From Lojkania enalia (taxonomy: Eukaryota > Ascomycota > Dothideomycetes > Pleosporales), in the NCBI GenBank assembly GCA_010094045.1, contig ML986671.1:1-64000 (forward strand): 64,000 nt of DNA, given 5' to 3'. Shown piece by piece: positions 44,810 to 57,235 of the stretch. The notes under the pieces are model-generated. The model ran no database searches and was not told where the DNA came from. It was given only the letters and a program-made list of their open reading frames with translations. Each line of letters starts with the position of its first letter. The first letter of the stretch is position 1. The position numbers and the translations under genes are program-made.

Positions 44810-47800
44810 ATGCCCGCTGCCGTGCAGTCCTCCCTGACGACCGCCGCCGCCCCGTCCTTTAGCTCCCCTACACCGCTCTCCTCTCGCGCCCCGGTTGCGA
44901 CTCGTCTCAGTCACGATGGACGTCCACAACGACGGATTGTAAGGAGAATGACGAGCGGCAGCCCGTCTCTGCAGCCGCGCGACACGATGGTCAATGATTA
45001 TCCTTCAAATAACGAACATAACACAGAGTACCCAGACCTAAGACCAACCCTACCACGTCGGGCATCCTGGGTCAAGCGTCTGTCTACCATCTCTACGTCG
45101 CAACACTCAAGCAGAAATTCCAGCCCTGGCCCCTTGTCTCCCTCGATTTCGTGCTCCAATGGCTCAATGGCCTTCTCCCACGACGGATCCACGGCCCCTA
45201 TGATCGGAAAACGGTCACCCTCGCCGCTGCCCCCTAACAAGCTGGTTAAGCGCTCCTCGTCGGTGCGTATGTCTCGAGACCCGCCATTGCAGTCAGGATC
45301 CCGCCTCCCTTCGCTGCGCCGCCCAGCAACAAGCCACCAGAGATCGGCCACGCTCCAGCACCAGACCGCACTCATGGAGATGACGACTGAGAGTGCGGCT
45401 ATGGGCGACCGGCCATTCCAACTCAAATCAGACAGTGAAGTGCACTATACGCAGTACTTTACTGCCAAGGTGTCGCAGGAGAAGACGCTGTCGAAGAAGA
45501 GAAGTTCGGCAGCAGCCAATGGCAAGAGCTTGAAGCGAGTCCTTCCAGATGATAAACACAAGCCCACGCTGCTGCTCGCGCAGTCGGTCTCTGCAGGTGC
45601 TGATGAGGTGGCTGAGACGTCGAGTGATGACGGTGAGAGCGTCTATTTCGTGAGCCGACCGGGGACGCCAATAAGCATCACCGCTGTGATATCCACCAAG
45701 GCCGACGGCCACGGCGGTGAAGAAAGCAAAGCCGCCCGGGGCGTGTCCATGGACGCAATGGACGGTGCATCACGACCACGGCGTTCCTTCTCCATCAGTG
45801 AATTCCTTTCATCAGGGTCCAGCGCCAAGCCGCAACGAACTGCGAAACTACCCGGGGCGAGGCTGTCACGAAAATCGAGCCAGAGGGTGAGCTCTGCTCC
45901 CCTTCTCACCATGGGCAAAAGGCAGGCCAGCACTGCGCATGGAGACACCGATGCAACATCATCCGCACGGCGAGACCTGGCCGACCCGTCCCTCGGTCGA
46001 CGCGCTATTTCTACGTCCGCGGGGCCTGCCGACAGAGAGTATCCACGGGATGGATTGCGTGGTGGCTCGTCTTCCTCACCGTTACCGGCGTTACCATCGC
46101 ACCGCACTGCTAAAATGCCAGAAAGAACCCCGGCGTCTAACCATCAAGGCGATACTAGGCCCTCCGTCTCGGCGAGCACCAATAATATGCCCCCATCGCC
46201 GATCCTAGCCCACACGACAGGGCGTCCGTCCCGTCACTCTGTCGCGCCGTCCGAGCAAGCCTCAACATTGGTGGGATCAGATAATGAGGCTCGTGGTGTT
46301 GGATCCGGGGACGAAGACGACACAGACCTCCAAAGCGAGACTCTGTTTGATTCGCTCCGCACAGGTGCAACGAGAAGCACATCTGGCGCCCGCGGCCCAC
46401 GCATCGAGACTATATTTGACGAATCGCCCCCAGCGAAGGCCAAAGTAACTGCTCTACGAGATTTGCTGCCGAAAGGAACCTTCCGGGAGCAGCCCGCCGA
46501 TAGTGCTCCCGGTCACCACCACCATAGCATTGCTGAGGAAGAGGAGAGCATCTCAACGCCCGTGCGAACCATTGTTCCCGACCGGTCGATCACCGAATCG
46601 CCTAGCTTCTCCCGGGGGCACGGTGCCCCGCTATTTCCAACACTGATCCCGTCTTCTCCCCCGGACATGCCAAAACCGCTCTCTCTCGGGAGGCTGGCGT
46701 ACGACTCGAGAGCCGAAGACGAAGACGAAGACGACAGCAGATGGTCTGCAGACGAGGAAGAGGAGGAGGAGGATACATGGCATGATTTTCCTCAGCATCC
46801 GCCAGCCACAAACGTTACCACGCCCGTGTCACTCGGGCGCCACAACCCGCGATTGACCGCCAATGGCTCGAGCCCTAAGCCAACCACTCCACAGCATCTC
46901 GCCATAGATCACGGAGATAGGGACGCCCGAAGCAGCTTGTTTGATTGGTCAGAACAGCAGCCCACTGATAAAAGCTCGGGCAATCGCACCCCGCCACGTC
47001 CTTCTACAGTACATGGAAAGAAAGATGCAGACAGGAGAGGGAGTAGATCTGTTGGTCGCCGCGCTCCCAGCGGGTTGCACGCACGTAGCCAAAGTGTGCC
47101 AGTTGTCCCGGACGCCGCTGGTAAACGTAGCACTGTGGTCACTAACAAGTTCGGCACATGGGGGGTAGGTAGCAAGGGCGTGACAGAAGATTGGAATGAT
47201 GATTTCGATTTCTCGGACTTTAACGAAGACCCTACGGAAGGTGCGACTGAATCGCAGAGAGTTGACAGCGGCACCGCTATGTTTGTGCCAAAGAATATTC
47301 AAGAGCAGCAGAGCAACGTCCTCGCAAACATTGGGCTCCTGCGAGAATGGGGCCTACTCATCGAGGAGCTAAAGGAGCAGCGAATCCGAGCTGCCGCCCT
47401 AGGTCTTCTCGAAGGGCCACATGCTGGGATGTGGGAAGAAGTCGATGCAATGATAGACCTAGCGGACCAAGAAGCGGAGCAGGACGGCATTCCTCGCTTA
47501 TCACCACCCTCCTCGCCTGGATTCGACGAGGATGCTTTTGATGACGTGTCTGGGTCTAGTCCCAATCATGGGCGAGGAAAGCACAAGTCCAGCATGCAAG
47601 CGAGCGACGAGCTTGGCAAGGAAATTGCCCATCCCCTAACTCAACACAGCCGACCGAGACGAAAGTCGATACTACCGCCCAACCGCGATATCTTCGGCCC
47701 TCAATCCTCGCCCCTTCCTACAATTAGGCATGGCACGCCCGTTGCTAGTCCCGATACGAAAGTGTATGTCAATCGGCCCCGGAAGGACTCAGAAGCTAAA

Positions 47801-48088
47801 GCAAGATCCGTCATCGAAGCTTTACAGAAGAGGAGGAGCACACACGAACCACTTACAGACCCCCAGGCCCCCACGGCTGCTACGAAAAAGGTTCCGTTTG
47901 ACACCGCTACCCTACGCCGCATTGTTCCCTACGTCAGTACCTTGACACGCAAGGTGAAAGATGCATTGAGGGAAGCAGAGGGTCTCTATTCTAGCCCGAG
48001 TGCCAGCCCGACGGAGCCTCCGTTCAGCAAGATCTTCCAGTCGGACAACGATTTAGCAACACAGATGAAAATTATGACGGTCATGTAG
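44810..48088 (+). CDS. Large disordered conserved fungal protein
   Basis: The open frame gives 1092 aa from the ATG at 44810. The frame is open back to a CACAG acceptor-like site near 44686, so an upstream exon (perhaps from the ATG at 44558) is possible. Most of the protein is Ser/Pro/Arg-rich and predicted disordered, with acidic runs (DEDEDDSRWSADEEEEEED). Blocks that look conserved are LPRRASWVKRLSTISTSQHS, TNKFGTWGVGSKGVTEDWND and the helical segment NVLANIGLLREWGLLIEELK. Many RxxS/SP sites suggest phospho-regulation. It looks like a Pezizomycotina scaffold or regulatory protein, and the acidic/WND motif recalls mitotic-exit or septation regulators such as Byr4/Bfa1, but that is only a suggestion. 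I do not recognise it with certainty. Confidence 0.8.
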   Translation: MPAAVQSSLTTAAAPSFSSPTPLSSRAPVATRLSHDGRPQRRIVRRMTSGSPSLQPRDTMVNDYPSNNEHNTEYPDLRPTLPRRASWVKRLSTISTSQHSSRNSSPGPLSPSISCSNGSMAFSHDGSTAPMIGKRSPSPLPPNKLVKRSSSVRMSRDPPLQSGSRLPSLRRPATSHQRSATLQHQTALMEMTTESAAMGDRPFQLKSDSEVHYTQYFTAKVSQEKTLSKKRSSAAANGKSLKRVLPDDKHKPTLLLAQSVSAGADEVAETSSDDGESVYFVSRPGTPISITAVISTKADGHGGEESKAARGVSMDAMDGASRPRRSFSISEFLSSGSSAKPQRTAKLPGARLSRKSSQRVSSAPLLTMGKRQASTAHGDTDATSSARRDLADPSLGRRAISTSAGPADREYPRDGLRGGSSSSPLPALPSHRTAKMPERTPASNHQGDTRPSVSASTNNMPPSPILAHTTGRPSRHSVAPSEQASTLVGSDNEARGVGSGDEDDTDLQSETLFDSLRTGATRSTSGARGPRIETIFDESPPAKAKVTALRDLLPKGTFREQPADSAPGHHHHSIAEEEESISTPVRTIVPDRSITESPSFSRGHGAPLFPTLIPSSPPDMPKPLSLGRLAYDSRAEDEDEDDSRWSADEEEEEEDTWHDFPQHPPATNVTTPVSLGRHNPRLTANGSSPKPTTPQHLAIDHGDRDARSSLFDWSEQQPTDKSSGNRTPPRPSTVHGKKDADRRGSRSVGRRAPSGLHARSQSVPVVPDAAGKRSTVVTNKFGTWGVGSKGVTEDWNDDFDFSDFNEDPTEGATESQRVDSGTAMFVPKNIQEQQSNVLANIGLLREWGLLIEELKEQRIRAAALGLLEGPHAGMWEEVDAMIDLADQEAEQDGIPRLSPPSSPGFDEDAFDDVSGSSPNHGRGKHKSSMQASDELGKEIAHPLTQHSRPRRKSILPPNRDIFGPQSSPLPTIRHGTPVASPDTKVYVNRPRKDSEAKARSVIEALQKRRSTHEPLTDPQAPTAATKKVPFDTATLRRIVPYVSTLTRKVKDALREAEGLYSSPSASPTEPPFSKIFQSDNDLATQMKIMTVM

Positions 48089-49691
48089 AACCAACCGAAC
48101 GCAAAAAGAAAAAAATTGCTACGATATTATGAACGCATCCCGAGCGGGCAGTTTAGGATTCTCGCTCTCCGGCATCATCATCATTGCCAGTCATGATTAA
48201 CTAAAAGTAACACGACCTTTAAGGGGGACCAGACCAAAAAAATTTCCTTGTGGGGCATTTGTTCATCATGGATTCGCGTTCGAGCGAGTGACTTTCTGGT
48301 TTACTGGATGTGTATTGATTAAATGGAGGATTGTGAGGGATTGAGTGAAGGGTTTTCTTGCATTGGAGCGCGTTTGTTGCATAGGGTTTCTCAGCGTGCA
48401 TTGGATGTGCAGGACCGCTTGTTCGTCCATCAAGCCAATGGGTCCATCGAGTCTTGCGCGAATAGCTAGATTGTGGATTGTGGTCTTACTACGACCCGCG
48501 AGGTTTGGATGCAGCCCAGGGAATATTTTTCTTTTTTTTTTATATTTTCTCCGTCCTGTTTATCGGTAAGGGGCGTTTTTCGGAGGAGTTTACTTGTCAA
48601 CATCCACATTCACGTTCACATGTGTTCTGGATTTTTTTTGGGGGGGGTTAGGGAAAAAGCGCAAGGTCGCATGCTCTAGGCAGCGTGGTTTGTATAAAAT
48701 GGGTTGGGACGGAATGGGGGGCTTTTCTTTCTTTCCTTCATTGAAATGGAAAGGAGTGTGTGGATAGTCGTGCGAGCATGGATGATTGATTGAATATGAA
48801 GATGGGTGTGAATTGGAATATTTTATAAAATACTGTGTGTGATGTGATGTGATTTGGGTTTTTTCGACACGGGGGTTCCTAGTCTTATGGGTTGTAGTAT
48901 TAATGTGAGGGATGGAGATTGTTGATGTAGTCCGTCGCTTCGTGACAACGGTAGAGCGGGTGGGAGACCGGCTTTCTTTGGAGTTTATCTGCGATGTCAA
49001 GCCGCGGTCTAATATCCTTCTATCTCGCTCACGGAGGTTTCAGCCTCGGTCCACGTTGCGAATGAATGCTTCTAGTGTCACTACGTACATGTACGTCGTC
49101 GCAAATCCACCGGTCCCAGCGTCCTCTGTATAGCACGTCCGCTGAAAGGGATGTGGATTCGTAAAAATTCGCGCGAGACATGGTACAGTCCTGTTGCTAA
49201 TCTGCCTGTTATTGCGGATGCGAGAAAGTGGCTGGTGGACTGCTTGGAGACGTTGGGGGATGCCATGGACGTGCATACGCAACCCGATACTTTTCGGCTA
49301 TCTATGTGAAAGGAGGAACGGGACCCAGAAGAGCGGTCCGCATTAATGATAAGTCTCGGCGCGGTTTGCCATAGCGCGGAAGTGCTGGTGTTCATGCATG
49401 CCGTTGATGATCAATGACGCATTAGCGGACGGAGGATATACCTAATCTCTCACCTCTCAAAGGGCAGATGGGAATGCACAGCCTGCCTGGTTGACGACGC
49501 GACGCGGCGGATTATACAGCTATCTTCTACCTTATATACGGGACGCATTCGTTTTTGCGCACCTGGTTTCGAGGTTTCTAAGCGCACTCGAAACACGCGT
49601 CAGGTTGCGTTTGTCGTGTTATCCGGGGATAATTGGACATCATTTATTTGGTGCTGTACCTGCATCTTCCCCCCCGCTCGTCCAATATAAT
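48089..49691. other. Intergenic
   Basis: About 1.6 kb between two plus-strand genes. It includes T- and G-rich stretches (T run near 48531, G run near 48640). It should hold the 3' UTR of the large gene and the promoter of the dehydrogenase. No gene was found. Confidence 0.5.
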
Positions 49692-51316
49692 ATGGCCCTG
49701 CACGCAAGGCCACTCGTACTCGCTCTGTCACTCATCGCAACCGTCACCGCACAAACCGCAACTTCATCCGCAACATGCACCAGCACAATTGCGCCCCGAT
49801 ACGGCCAGCCGTCCGTTGCCCCCGGATGGACCGTCCAGGTCGTAGCGTCTGGGCTCCAGGACCCTCGGGGCATAGTATTCGACGATGAAGGCGGCTTGCT
49901 GGTTGTGCAGCAGGGGCACGGGATTGCGAGGTTGGAGCTATCGGATAGTGGCGGGGCGTGCGTGAGGGTGGAGGGTGAGGTGGCGGACGTTGTAGTCGAC
50001 GAATCGGTAAGTAGTCCCATATACGTCCCCGCGCTCAACAAGAGATGTGCATGGCTAACGTGTGTGCAAAGTTAAACCATGGCATCGAGCTTGCGAATGG
50101 AATCTTGTATGCGTCGTCTAGCGATGCCGTCTATGCTTGGCAGTATGATGCCGGCGAAGGCCGGAATACATCAGGCCCGAGGACGATTGTCGATCGGATG
50201 GGCGGCGACGATGGACATGTGACGAGGACCCTGTTGCTCTCGCGCCAGGTCGAAGGTATGTTGTTGGTTAGCAGGGGCAGTATGTCGAATCTAGATCCCG
50301 CGGCGCAGGATCTTTCGACGGCGGTGTCGACGATCAAGGCGTTCAACATATCCAACGTCATCGATTCGGCCTACAGCTATGTTGAAGATGGCGTCCTGAT
50401 GGGCTGGGGACTCAGGAATTCGGTCGGGGTGGCCGAGGATCCGATCACGGGGGGTATCTGGTCTGTGGAGAATAGTGTGGATAATTTCGAAAGAGAAGGG
50501 CAGAATATCCATCAGAACAATCCGGGAGAAGAGCTGAATTTTCATGGGTACTTGAATGGCACCGATGCCGGGGTGCAAGGAGACAACTATGGGTATCCAG
50601 AGTGCTATGCTGCGTGGGATGTCGATGCTATCCCTCAGAATGACGGCTTGCAAGTTGGCATGCAGTTTGCAATTGGGGAACAGAATGCTACCGTCAATGA
50701 CACGCTATGCCAGGACGACCGAGTGTCGCCGAGACTGACTTTTGCGGCTCATATGGCGCCGTTGGTATGGAAGGGATTGTTTTGTTACTCGTTGAGGGAA
50801 TGGTGCTAAGCGAGAATAGGATATCAAGTTCAACGACAATGCTACAGCGGCTTGGATATCGTTCCACGGCTCTTGGTAAGCCGGTAAAACAACAACTTAG
50901 AATGCATACTGATGAGTCCTAGGAACCGAGATGAGCCAATAGGTTACAAACTATCCGTTGTCAGCTTCGAGAATGGATCCCCCATCGAGCCTTCCAACAG
51001 CACCTCGGCGGCTATTGACATTGTGTCGAACCCGGACATTTCACAATGTCCTGGCGAATGCTTCCGGCCCGTAGGTCTAGCTTGGGATGGTCAAGGCCGA
51101 CTGTTCATGAGCAGCGATGCTACGGGTGAGATTTATGTCGTTGCTCGAACAGACGGCGGGTCGCCGAACGAGGCGTCTCCCACGAGTGGACTGCCGCCAT
51201 CAGGCACAGATGCTGCTCCATCGGCGTCGAGTTCGGGCAGCGCCCCATGTAAGTATTGCACGGTAAGCCAGTTTGCCGCCATGCTTGCGGGCATCATGGC
51301 GTTGCCGTTGATGTAG
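49692..51316 (+). CDS. Secreted PQQ/sorbosone dehydrogenase-like protein, likely GPI-anchored
   Basis: Four exons, 49692-50006, 50072-50764, 50820-50875 and 50923-51316, encode 485 aa. Introns are 65, 55 and 47 bp. The signal peptide is ALVLALSLIATVTAQ-like (PLVLALSLIATVTAQ). The fold is a six-bladed propeller of the L-sorbosone/pyranose dehydrogenase (AA12-like) type: GLQDPRGIVFDDEGGLLVVQ, NNPGEELNFHGYLNG, NYGYPECYAAWD, WISFHGSWNRDEPIGYK and FRPVGLAWDGQGRLFMSSD. Several N-glycosylation sites occur. The end is Ser/Pro-rich and then hydrophobic (FAAMLAGIMALPLM), which fits a GPI signal. Such enzymes oxidise sugars outside the cell with PQQ. Substrate and cofactor are inferred from the family. 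Confidence 0.87.
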
Positions 51317-52026
51317 TGCTGTTTCACTTTTGAATACTGGGCATGTATACCTGCTTTCCCTCTCAGTAGTGCAATTTCAATTATCACTCTTCCTCATTTT
51401 GCGCTTGCACCTACGCCCTTCATTTCTCGAATTCACCCACTGCGGCCTTCACTAAGAGCTATCACCCATTTGAGGAGTGGCTCGCCACGTGGTGTTAATT
51501 TGCTTTGTGGCCGGGTTCGGGCAGGTGAAGTGGTGGTAAAGGGTCCTGCTTTCCCTAACCTTGACTCTTCCCACCAACAACCCACAGCATCACCGTACGA
51601 CTCCCAAACGCCTCCATTCCCAAAGGCCATATCCTTCGTGTCGCTCTCTACTAGGGTTTTAGCAGCCTCAGCTCTGTCTCTGGTACGCTAACTCGGCTTG
51701 GGACTCCGTCTCTCGTTTCAACCACCATCATCGCTCGCTACCGCTGAGCTTCACCACTCCAATAGTCCGGTAAAGCCGCGACGTAGTCGCTCCACCCACC
51801 GCTCAACTTGGCTATCACACTGCAAACGCATTTGTGCTTTAACATCGCCGGGTCTTAAGGAGTACTAGCACTCACCACTTTTGGATCCCCCCTTCTTTTG
51901 GTTACCTCGAAAGCGCTCAGTGAACGCCTGCTCCTGGCTTACTCTCACCGTCGTTGGATGCACTCTGGCACTTGAGTCTTCAGTTTCTTCTTTCTAGTCT
52001 GTTCGATTGAGCTCAACTTGTTCGTC
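51317..52026. other. Intergenic before F-box gene
   Basis: About 0.7 kb, CT-rich toward its end, in keeping with a fungal promoter and 5' UTR. No gene was found. Confidence 0.5.
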
Positions 52027-53776
52027 ATGGCAGACCGGGGTAAACGGTCTTACGTCGTGGCCTTGGGCAGCGTGCCTCAGCAATCAGTCACTAAGGCTCG
52101 CAAGAGGAACTCTACTAGCTTCGCCAAGTTGTCTTCACGGGGGAAATTTTCTGTTACAGATGAAGAGGCTCCGCCAGCGGCCTTTCAGAAGCTTCCGATA
52201 GAGGTGATATTCCTTCTGAATGTTCCTTTGCACGGGCTAACCCACTGTTTATAGGTCAACCGCATGATCCCCCTGTTCCTAAATGACCGGGACATTTGCC
52301 AGTTCAGGTTGATATGTCGTACCACGAACGCCGCTATCAATGGCGACGAGCTGTCTTTCTGGCGATTGCGGTTCCGCGACATCTTTGCCTACAACGAGCG
52401 GTTATCCAACGAGCAGTTAAAGGAGAAGTACCAGACGCGACAAAAGGTCCTCTTGCGCGGAACGAGCGTCAACTTCCACCACGGGTACAGCAGTGATGAG
52501 CAAACAGTCCTCAAGATCCTTCGAAACCTAATCGTCGGTACGTTCACCACACCCCCAACGTTTAAGACTACGTCTCATCCCCTCTCTAACAAGCAATAGA
52601 ATCCTTCCAGGGCCCATATCAAGAGTACGACGATACCTTCCATCCCGTATGCATCAATCAAGAGCATCTCATCCGCTTCATCCTTAACTCCCGCCTATTC
52701 TTCAACACACGGCGCCTTCCCTCGCCGTCCCGTGCCCCAGGCATCAATCCTACCCTTGTCGCAATCCAACTCATGTGTGCCCACTTCCTCTTCTCTCTAG
52801 ATGGCTTCAAGCAGAACATCCTCTCCTTTGACCTCTCCCAGCAGCTCGTCTACGCGACCTCAATCACGGCCCCGATCTTCACTGGACCGCATAAGGTCGA
52901 GGTAAATTTAGTGTGGGTGCTGCATTGCCTAAACTTCTTCCGGAGCTATATGGTCGGGGACCAGGTCATGGGGAAGGTGATCGCGACAATGGTGGACGGT
53001 GAGAGGCCTTCTGGTTGGCGGGGTCGATTGACGGATGGTGCGGCGCCGTTGAGTAGGCATTGGAAGGGCACATACGCGTTCCTTGACGAGAAGGAGTTGG
53101 CGGCTATTCGGCAGATGGGCGAGGAGGACGATTGCCTATTCGTCTCGGACCGGAATGTGGATGATGGGTGTGTGCAGGTAAGTCTCCCGATCCTCTTCTT
53201 GGATTCCTGGAGCCGTTCTTTCCTTTGTATGTTTTCCCTTCTCTCTATCTCTTTTCTTTCCCTTTTCTTTTGGGAAGAGACTTATGAAAGTAGAATCTGA
53301 ACCTCGAGTTCGCGAAAGACGGCGAGGAATTCGCGTGGCCGAAGCTATTTGAAGAGCGCCTCTGCTCCCGTGGACATGGTGCGGCATACACGCGCCCGCA
53401 TACACACACCCGCGCCCAGCACCGCTTTCTCAAGCCCCTCGAGCTCGATCCCGTGGGCATCCATTTCGTCGGTGAGGGCGACGACGACGAGCACTTCTAC
53501 GCCAACGGCTGGCTGAACCCATTGCCTGCTCAGCCCCGCGGCTGCGAAATCCCGGGCTGGCAGCGCATTACATTTATGAAGTACTTTGTCGATGAGCAGG
53601 GGGCGATGGAGATGGATGCGCTCTGGGCTTACGAGGGGGCTGTGTTGCCGGGAGGCAGGATTGTGCTCGGCAGGTGGTGGTGGGCGAGCGAGGAGATTGG
53701 GGAGATGGGGGAGGAGAATTCGGGGCCCTTTATCCTTTGGGCGGTGGACGGGGAGCAGATTGAGGATGGGGAGTAG
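52027..53776 (+). CDS. F-box domain protein
   Basis: Four exons, 52027-52203, 52255-52537, 52600-53177 and 53294-53776, encode 506 aa, with introns of 51, 62 and 116 bp. The F-box spans the first splice: FQKLPIE-VNRMIPLFLNDRD then ICQFRLICRTTNAAI. The rest has no repeats such as WD40 or LRR. It contains WRLRFRDIFAYNERLSNEQL, a middle helical part with many aromatic residues, and a C-terminal part rich in Trp and acidic residues (GRWWWASEEIGEMGEE). F-box proteins bring substrates to SCF ubiquitin ligases through Skp1; the substrate is unknown. All splice phases agree (0, 1, 0). Confidence 0.82.
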
Positions 53777-54562
53777 AGTAATGTCTGGTCTCTGGCCCGT
53801 GGGTCGAACGTCGAGGTGTTCCCTTTTTTCTCTTCTCCGGCTCGGACCCGGCATGTGGCTTTCCTAAACGATGCATCTTCTGGATATGGACAGCAGGAGA
53901 TATCCTTGCTCTCTTTTCTTTATTCGACAATATCTTTTTGAGACATCTCTTTCAACATCTCTTTTCCAATGGACACTTTCTTCACCAAGGATTTTCTTTT
54001 TCGACATCTTCCAACATACCTTACCATACACCTAGAGTATCAAGGCTTTTCTTCATAGTATGACTGAATGGTGGTATGGAGCCGAGCTTGGAGTCTGTGG
54101 GGCTTTGGGGTCATCATGTTTTCATTTTGCGGGCGAAAAGTTTGATGGAGTGCATTTTACAGGGTAGTGGGGTGTTTTAATGGGAAGGGGATGTATATAC
54201 ATGCTTTCTTGAGGAACATATTTATAAATGGTGCGGAGATGCGAGGTGCGGGTCGTGATGTATGAATCGTCATGTAACGTACAATTTGTAGCGTATAATA
54301 CAAAGCTATGAAAGAGTGTGAGCGCTAGCGGTATTAAGCGCCGGACCTGAGTTTTTGGACTGTTTTGAACAACATAAGGGAATGGGAGATGCGGGTTATG
54401 GGAGTTTAGAGGATATTTATGAAGCGGGGAGGTGATGTGATGGTGGACGGAAGTGAAATGCTTTGTCTCGGCTTGGGGCGAGGCGCGTACATGGATGCAT
54501 ATGCGCGGACCTAGCTATAGAGGATTACGCTTGTGTATCTATTTGTATATATAGAATAGAAA

Positions 54563-54593
<31 letters not shown>

Positions 54594-55175
54594 TTTTTTT
54601 TTTTTCTATTTTTTTTTTTTTTTTTTTTTTTTCCCTCCCTGTTTTGTATACGAAAGGCGAAAGATGGGACACGGAATCAGAAACAGGAATTCGACGTCGA
54701 ATTAATGGAACATGAAGACAGCGCAGAACGGGATTCAGAACAGCAAGCTAGAATTGTGTTCTCAGAAGCCGGGCTATAATGGAGCGAAAAGAGGGTTGTT
54801 TGATGAATCAGAGAAGGGAGTATATGTATGTGCAAAACGATCTTATGCGTGGAGAATGGACGGAAGTGAATGGGTGAGCGAATATTTTTGTACTCCTGGA
54901 AATTTTTGGACAGTGTGACAGAGGGCAGTTTCGGATGAAGCATGGTTCATAAATTGGGGGTTTCTTTTTTTTTTTTTTTTATGGATTAGAAATGTCTATC
55001 TCGTTCAGGCCTTTTTATTCCTCATAGCTTCCGGACCCATTGGTATCCTGCTTATCCCCGGCTTCTCCTCTCTTGTACTTCATCAACACAGTGTCGCGGG
55101 GGAAGCGGCATTGGTGAAATTCTCATGGCGTGTTGGCATAGTGAGAAGTAAAAGTCCATATTCGTTGATGCAGCT
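53777..55175. other. Convergent intergenic region with simple repeats
   Basis: About 1.4 kb between the 3' ends of the F-box gene and SEC13. It has an (AT)n run at about 54563-54589 followed by T runs to about 54632, and another T run near 54966. No gene was found. It should contain both terminators. Confidence 0.6.
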
Positions 55176-56389
55176 CTACTCATCAATTGTCTTGACGCAC
55201 TCCCAGCCCCCGCTCAACCGCTCTTTCCACAGGCTAACACGATTATCCCCTGTGCTGATGGCTAGAACGTTGCCGCTGAGACTCCAGCTCACGCGCCAGG
55301 CCACCGCATCCACATTCAGGACCGTCGATTTCCATGTTTCTATATTCAAATATTAGTACATGGATTCAGTGCAAGGGTGGGGTGGGAAAGCATACGCAAA
55401 TCTGAAGACGTCCAAATCCTGACCGTCTTGTCCTGGCTTGCCGACGCAATATAGCTCTTCGACAGCACTGTCGGCGACCACGCTACATCACGCACCCAGT
55501 CCGTGTGTCCAGGCAGTATCTGCGTGTTGACATACGCGTTCTGCTCAGTGTTCCACTCCCACAATTTGACCTGACAGTCGCTGCCCCCCGTAACAAATCT
55601 CCTCGCGACACTGGTTTGGTTCCCAGATGCGCTGGTCACTTGTCCCGGAGAAACGGCTGGCGCCCACGACACGCTATTCACGCCGCTCCCGCACGCCTGG
55701 AATCGCTGATCGGTCCATGAATTGTCCTTGAATTCGAGCACCGAGACGTTGCCGTCGGAGGAGGCGCAGGCGAGAAGACATCCGGCTTCGTGCGGTGCCC
55801 AGGCAACGAGATTCACTGAGGCGGTGTGCAGGCTAAATTCGAAGATTTTGGTCCAGGCAGAGGCTTGTTCGCGCCAGATGAGGACCTTGCCGTCGTACGA
55901 GGAGGAGGCGAGGATGTTGCCGTATTTTGGGTGGGCCTATATGCATCAGCACAGCCTATCCCGAATGCACAGTTGTGTACGATATGTTGGAGTAGGTTTG
56001 GGGAGGCGGGGAAGGTGTACCCATGCTACGGACCAGACCGCGCCCTCATGCCTGTCGCCGTCAGCTTGATTGCACTAGAAAACCGGCGGAGAGGGCGTAC
56101 ACACCCCTTCAACGTCTCGACGAGCCTATGATTCTCGCCCTCAACCTCGAAGATCTTGATCGTCTTGTCCGACGAACAGGTCGCTAGCCGGCGCCCATAA
56201 TAGTCCAGCACCGCATCGTGCTGCGCGTCGTCAGCCTCCTCAGATATCAGATCTCGCGCCGCAGCCATTCCGCCTCTTTAATTATTTGATTTGTGCGTGG
56301 TCCGAGGCGGAGGGGGGTGGGTGGTGAGTGGAGAGACGTACTATCATTTCGTCGTGGCCGGAACTTGCGACTTGGGCCTGGAAGGACAT
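55176..56389 (-). CDS. SEC13: COPII coat and nucleoporin protein SEC13
   Basis: Five exons, 56342-56389, 56105-56220, 56021-56051, 55396-55936 and 55176-55339, encode 299 aa (yeast 297). The true start is [16 protein letters not shown], spliced over 121 bp to [18 protein letters not shown]; a later ATG inside that intron misleads simple ORF calling. The third exon is only 31 bp ([11 protein letters not shown]). WD40 blades include [69 protein letters not shown] and [16 protein letters not shown]13 pairs with SEC31 in COPII coats, with Nup145C in the nuclear pore, and acts in SEACAT. All splice phases are consistent. Confidence 0.95.
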
Positions 56390-57235
56390 GTTAGTTTGGC
56401 AGCGGCGGGTGAAGTTCGGAAGGCGCGCAGGAGCGCGGCGGTGCTTGCCATTTTGGAATGTGGTGATTGTGGTGGTGGTAAATCAGGGACTGCGCTTGTG
56501 TGAGGAAGAGGGCCGGCGCGGCGAGCTGAATTGTTTGAAGGAGGGAGGACGGGCGATGCGGAGGTGGGAGCTTGCCCAGATGTTGCTGTGGCCTTTGCTG
56601 CGCGGTGCAGGGGTTGAGCCGCGGCGATGATCAGATTAGATTAGATCGGATCCCTGCAATGGGCGTAACCCAACTCCGCCTTTCCTCGACGTTTGAGCAC
56701 GCCTGGCCACTTGGTCTCGTGGATAATCCGTCATATATCTCTTCGTCAGGGCAGAATACACGCGCAGGTTGGCGAAATCTATGCGTTATCAATCACATCG
56801 AGATATCACATAGTCCAAAATTGTCAAGGCGAGCATTCGACTCGCCTTCGTCTATTCCTCGTCCATCTAACCCATCCCACGGACGGGCCATGAGCTATCT
56901 ATCACGCATCATGCTCTATCCTCGTTGAGTTCACCATCCCCCTTCCCCCATCCCCTCCCCGCTCTTAGATTCGTACAAAAGGGATCATCTAATACGTGGC
57001 CGCGGTTGAAGGGCCAAAGATGAGCATGCACAAAACGCCTTTTCCACACAAATCCCATCCAACCGATCGAATCCCAAAGCCCGTCAAATACGGGCGAAAA
57101 AGAAAGATGCACCTGACAATGCCGTTGAAGACAAAGTAACTTTTTTCGAAGTGGTATCATCCCAATTCATAACCTCGTGTTGAACCTATCTTAAAATTAA
57201 GTGAAAAAAAAAAAAAAAAAAAAATTTTTTTTAAT
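56390..57235. other. Intergenic with A21-T8 tract beside SAH hydrolase stop
   Basis: About 0.85 kb with the SEC13 promoter and the 3' UTR of the next gene. An A21-T8 tract at 57204-57232 begins only a few bases after the stop codon of the SAH hydrolase gene. No other gene was found. Confidence 0.55.

Noticed and set aside
55826..56131. Plus-strand frame over SEC13
   Set aside because: It is antisense to the five-exon SEC13 gene, whose splice phases and WD40 repeats are consistent.
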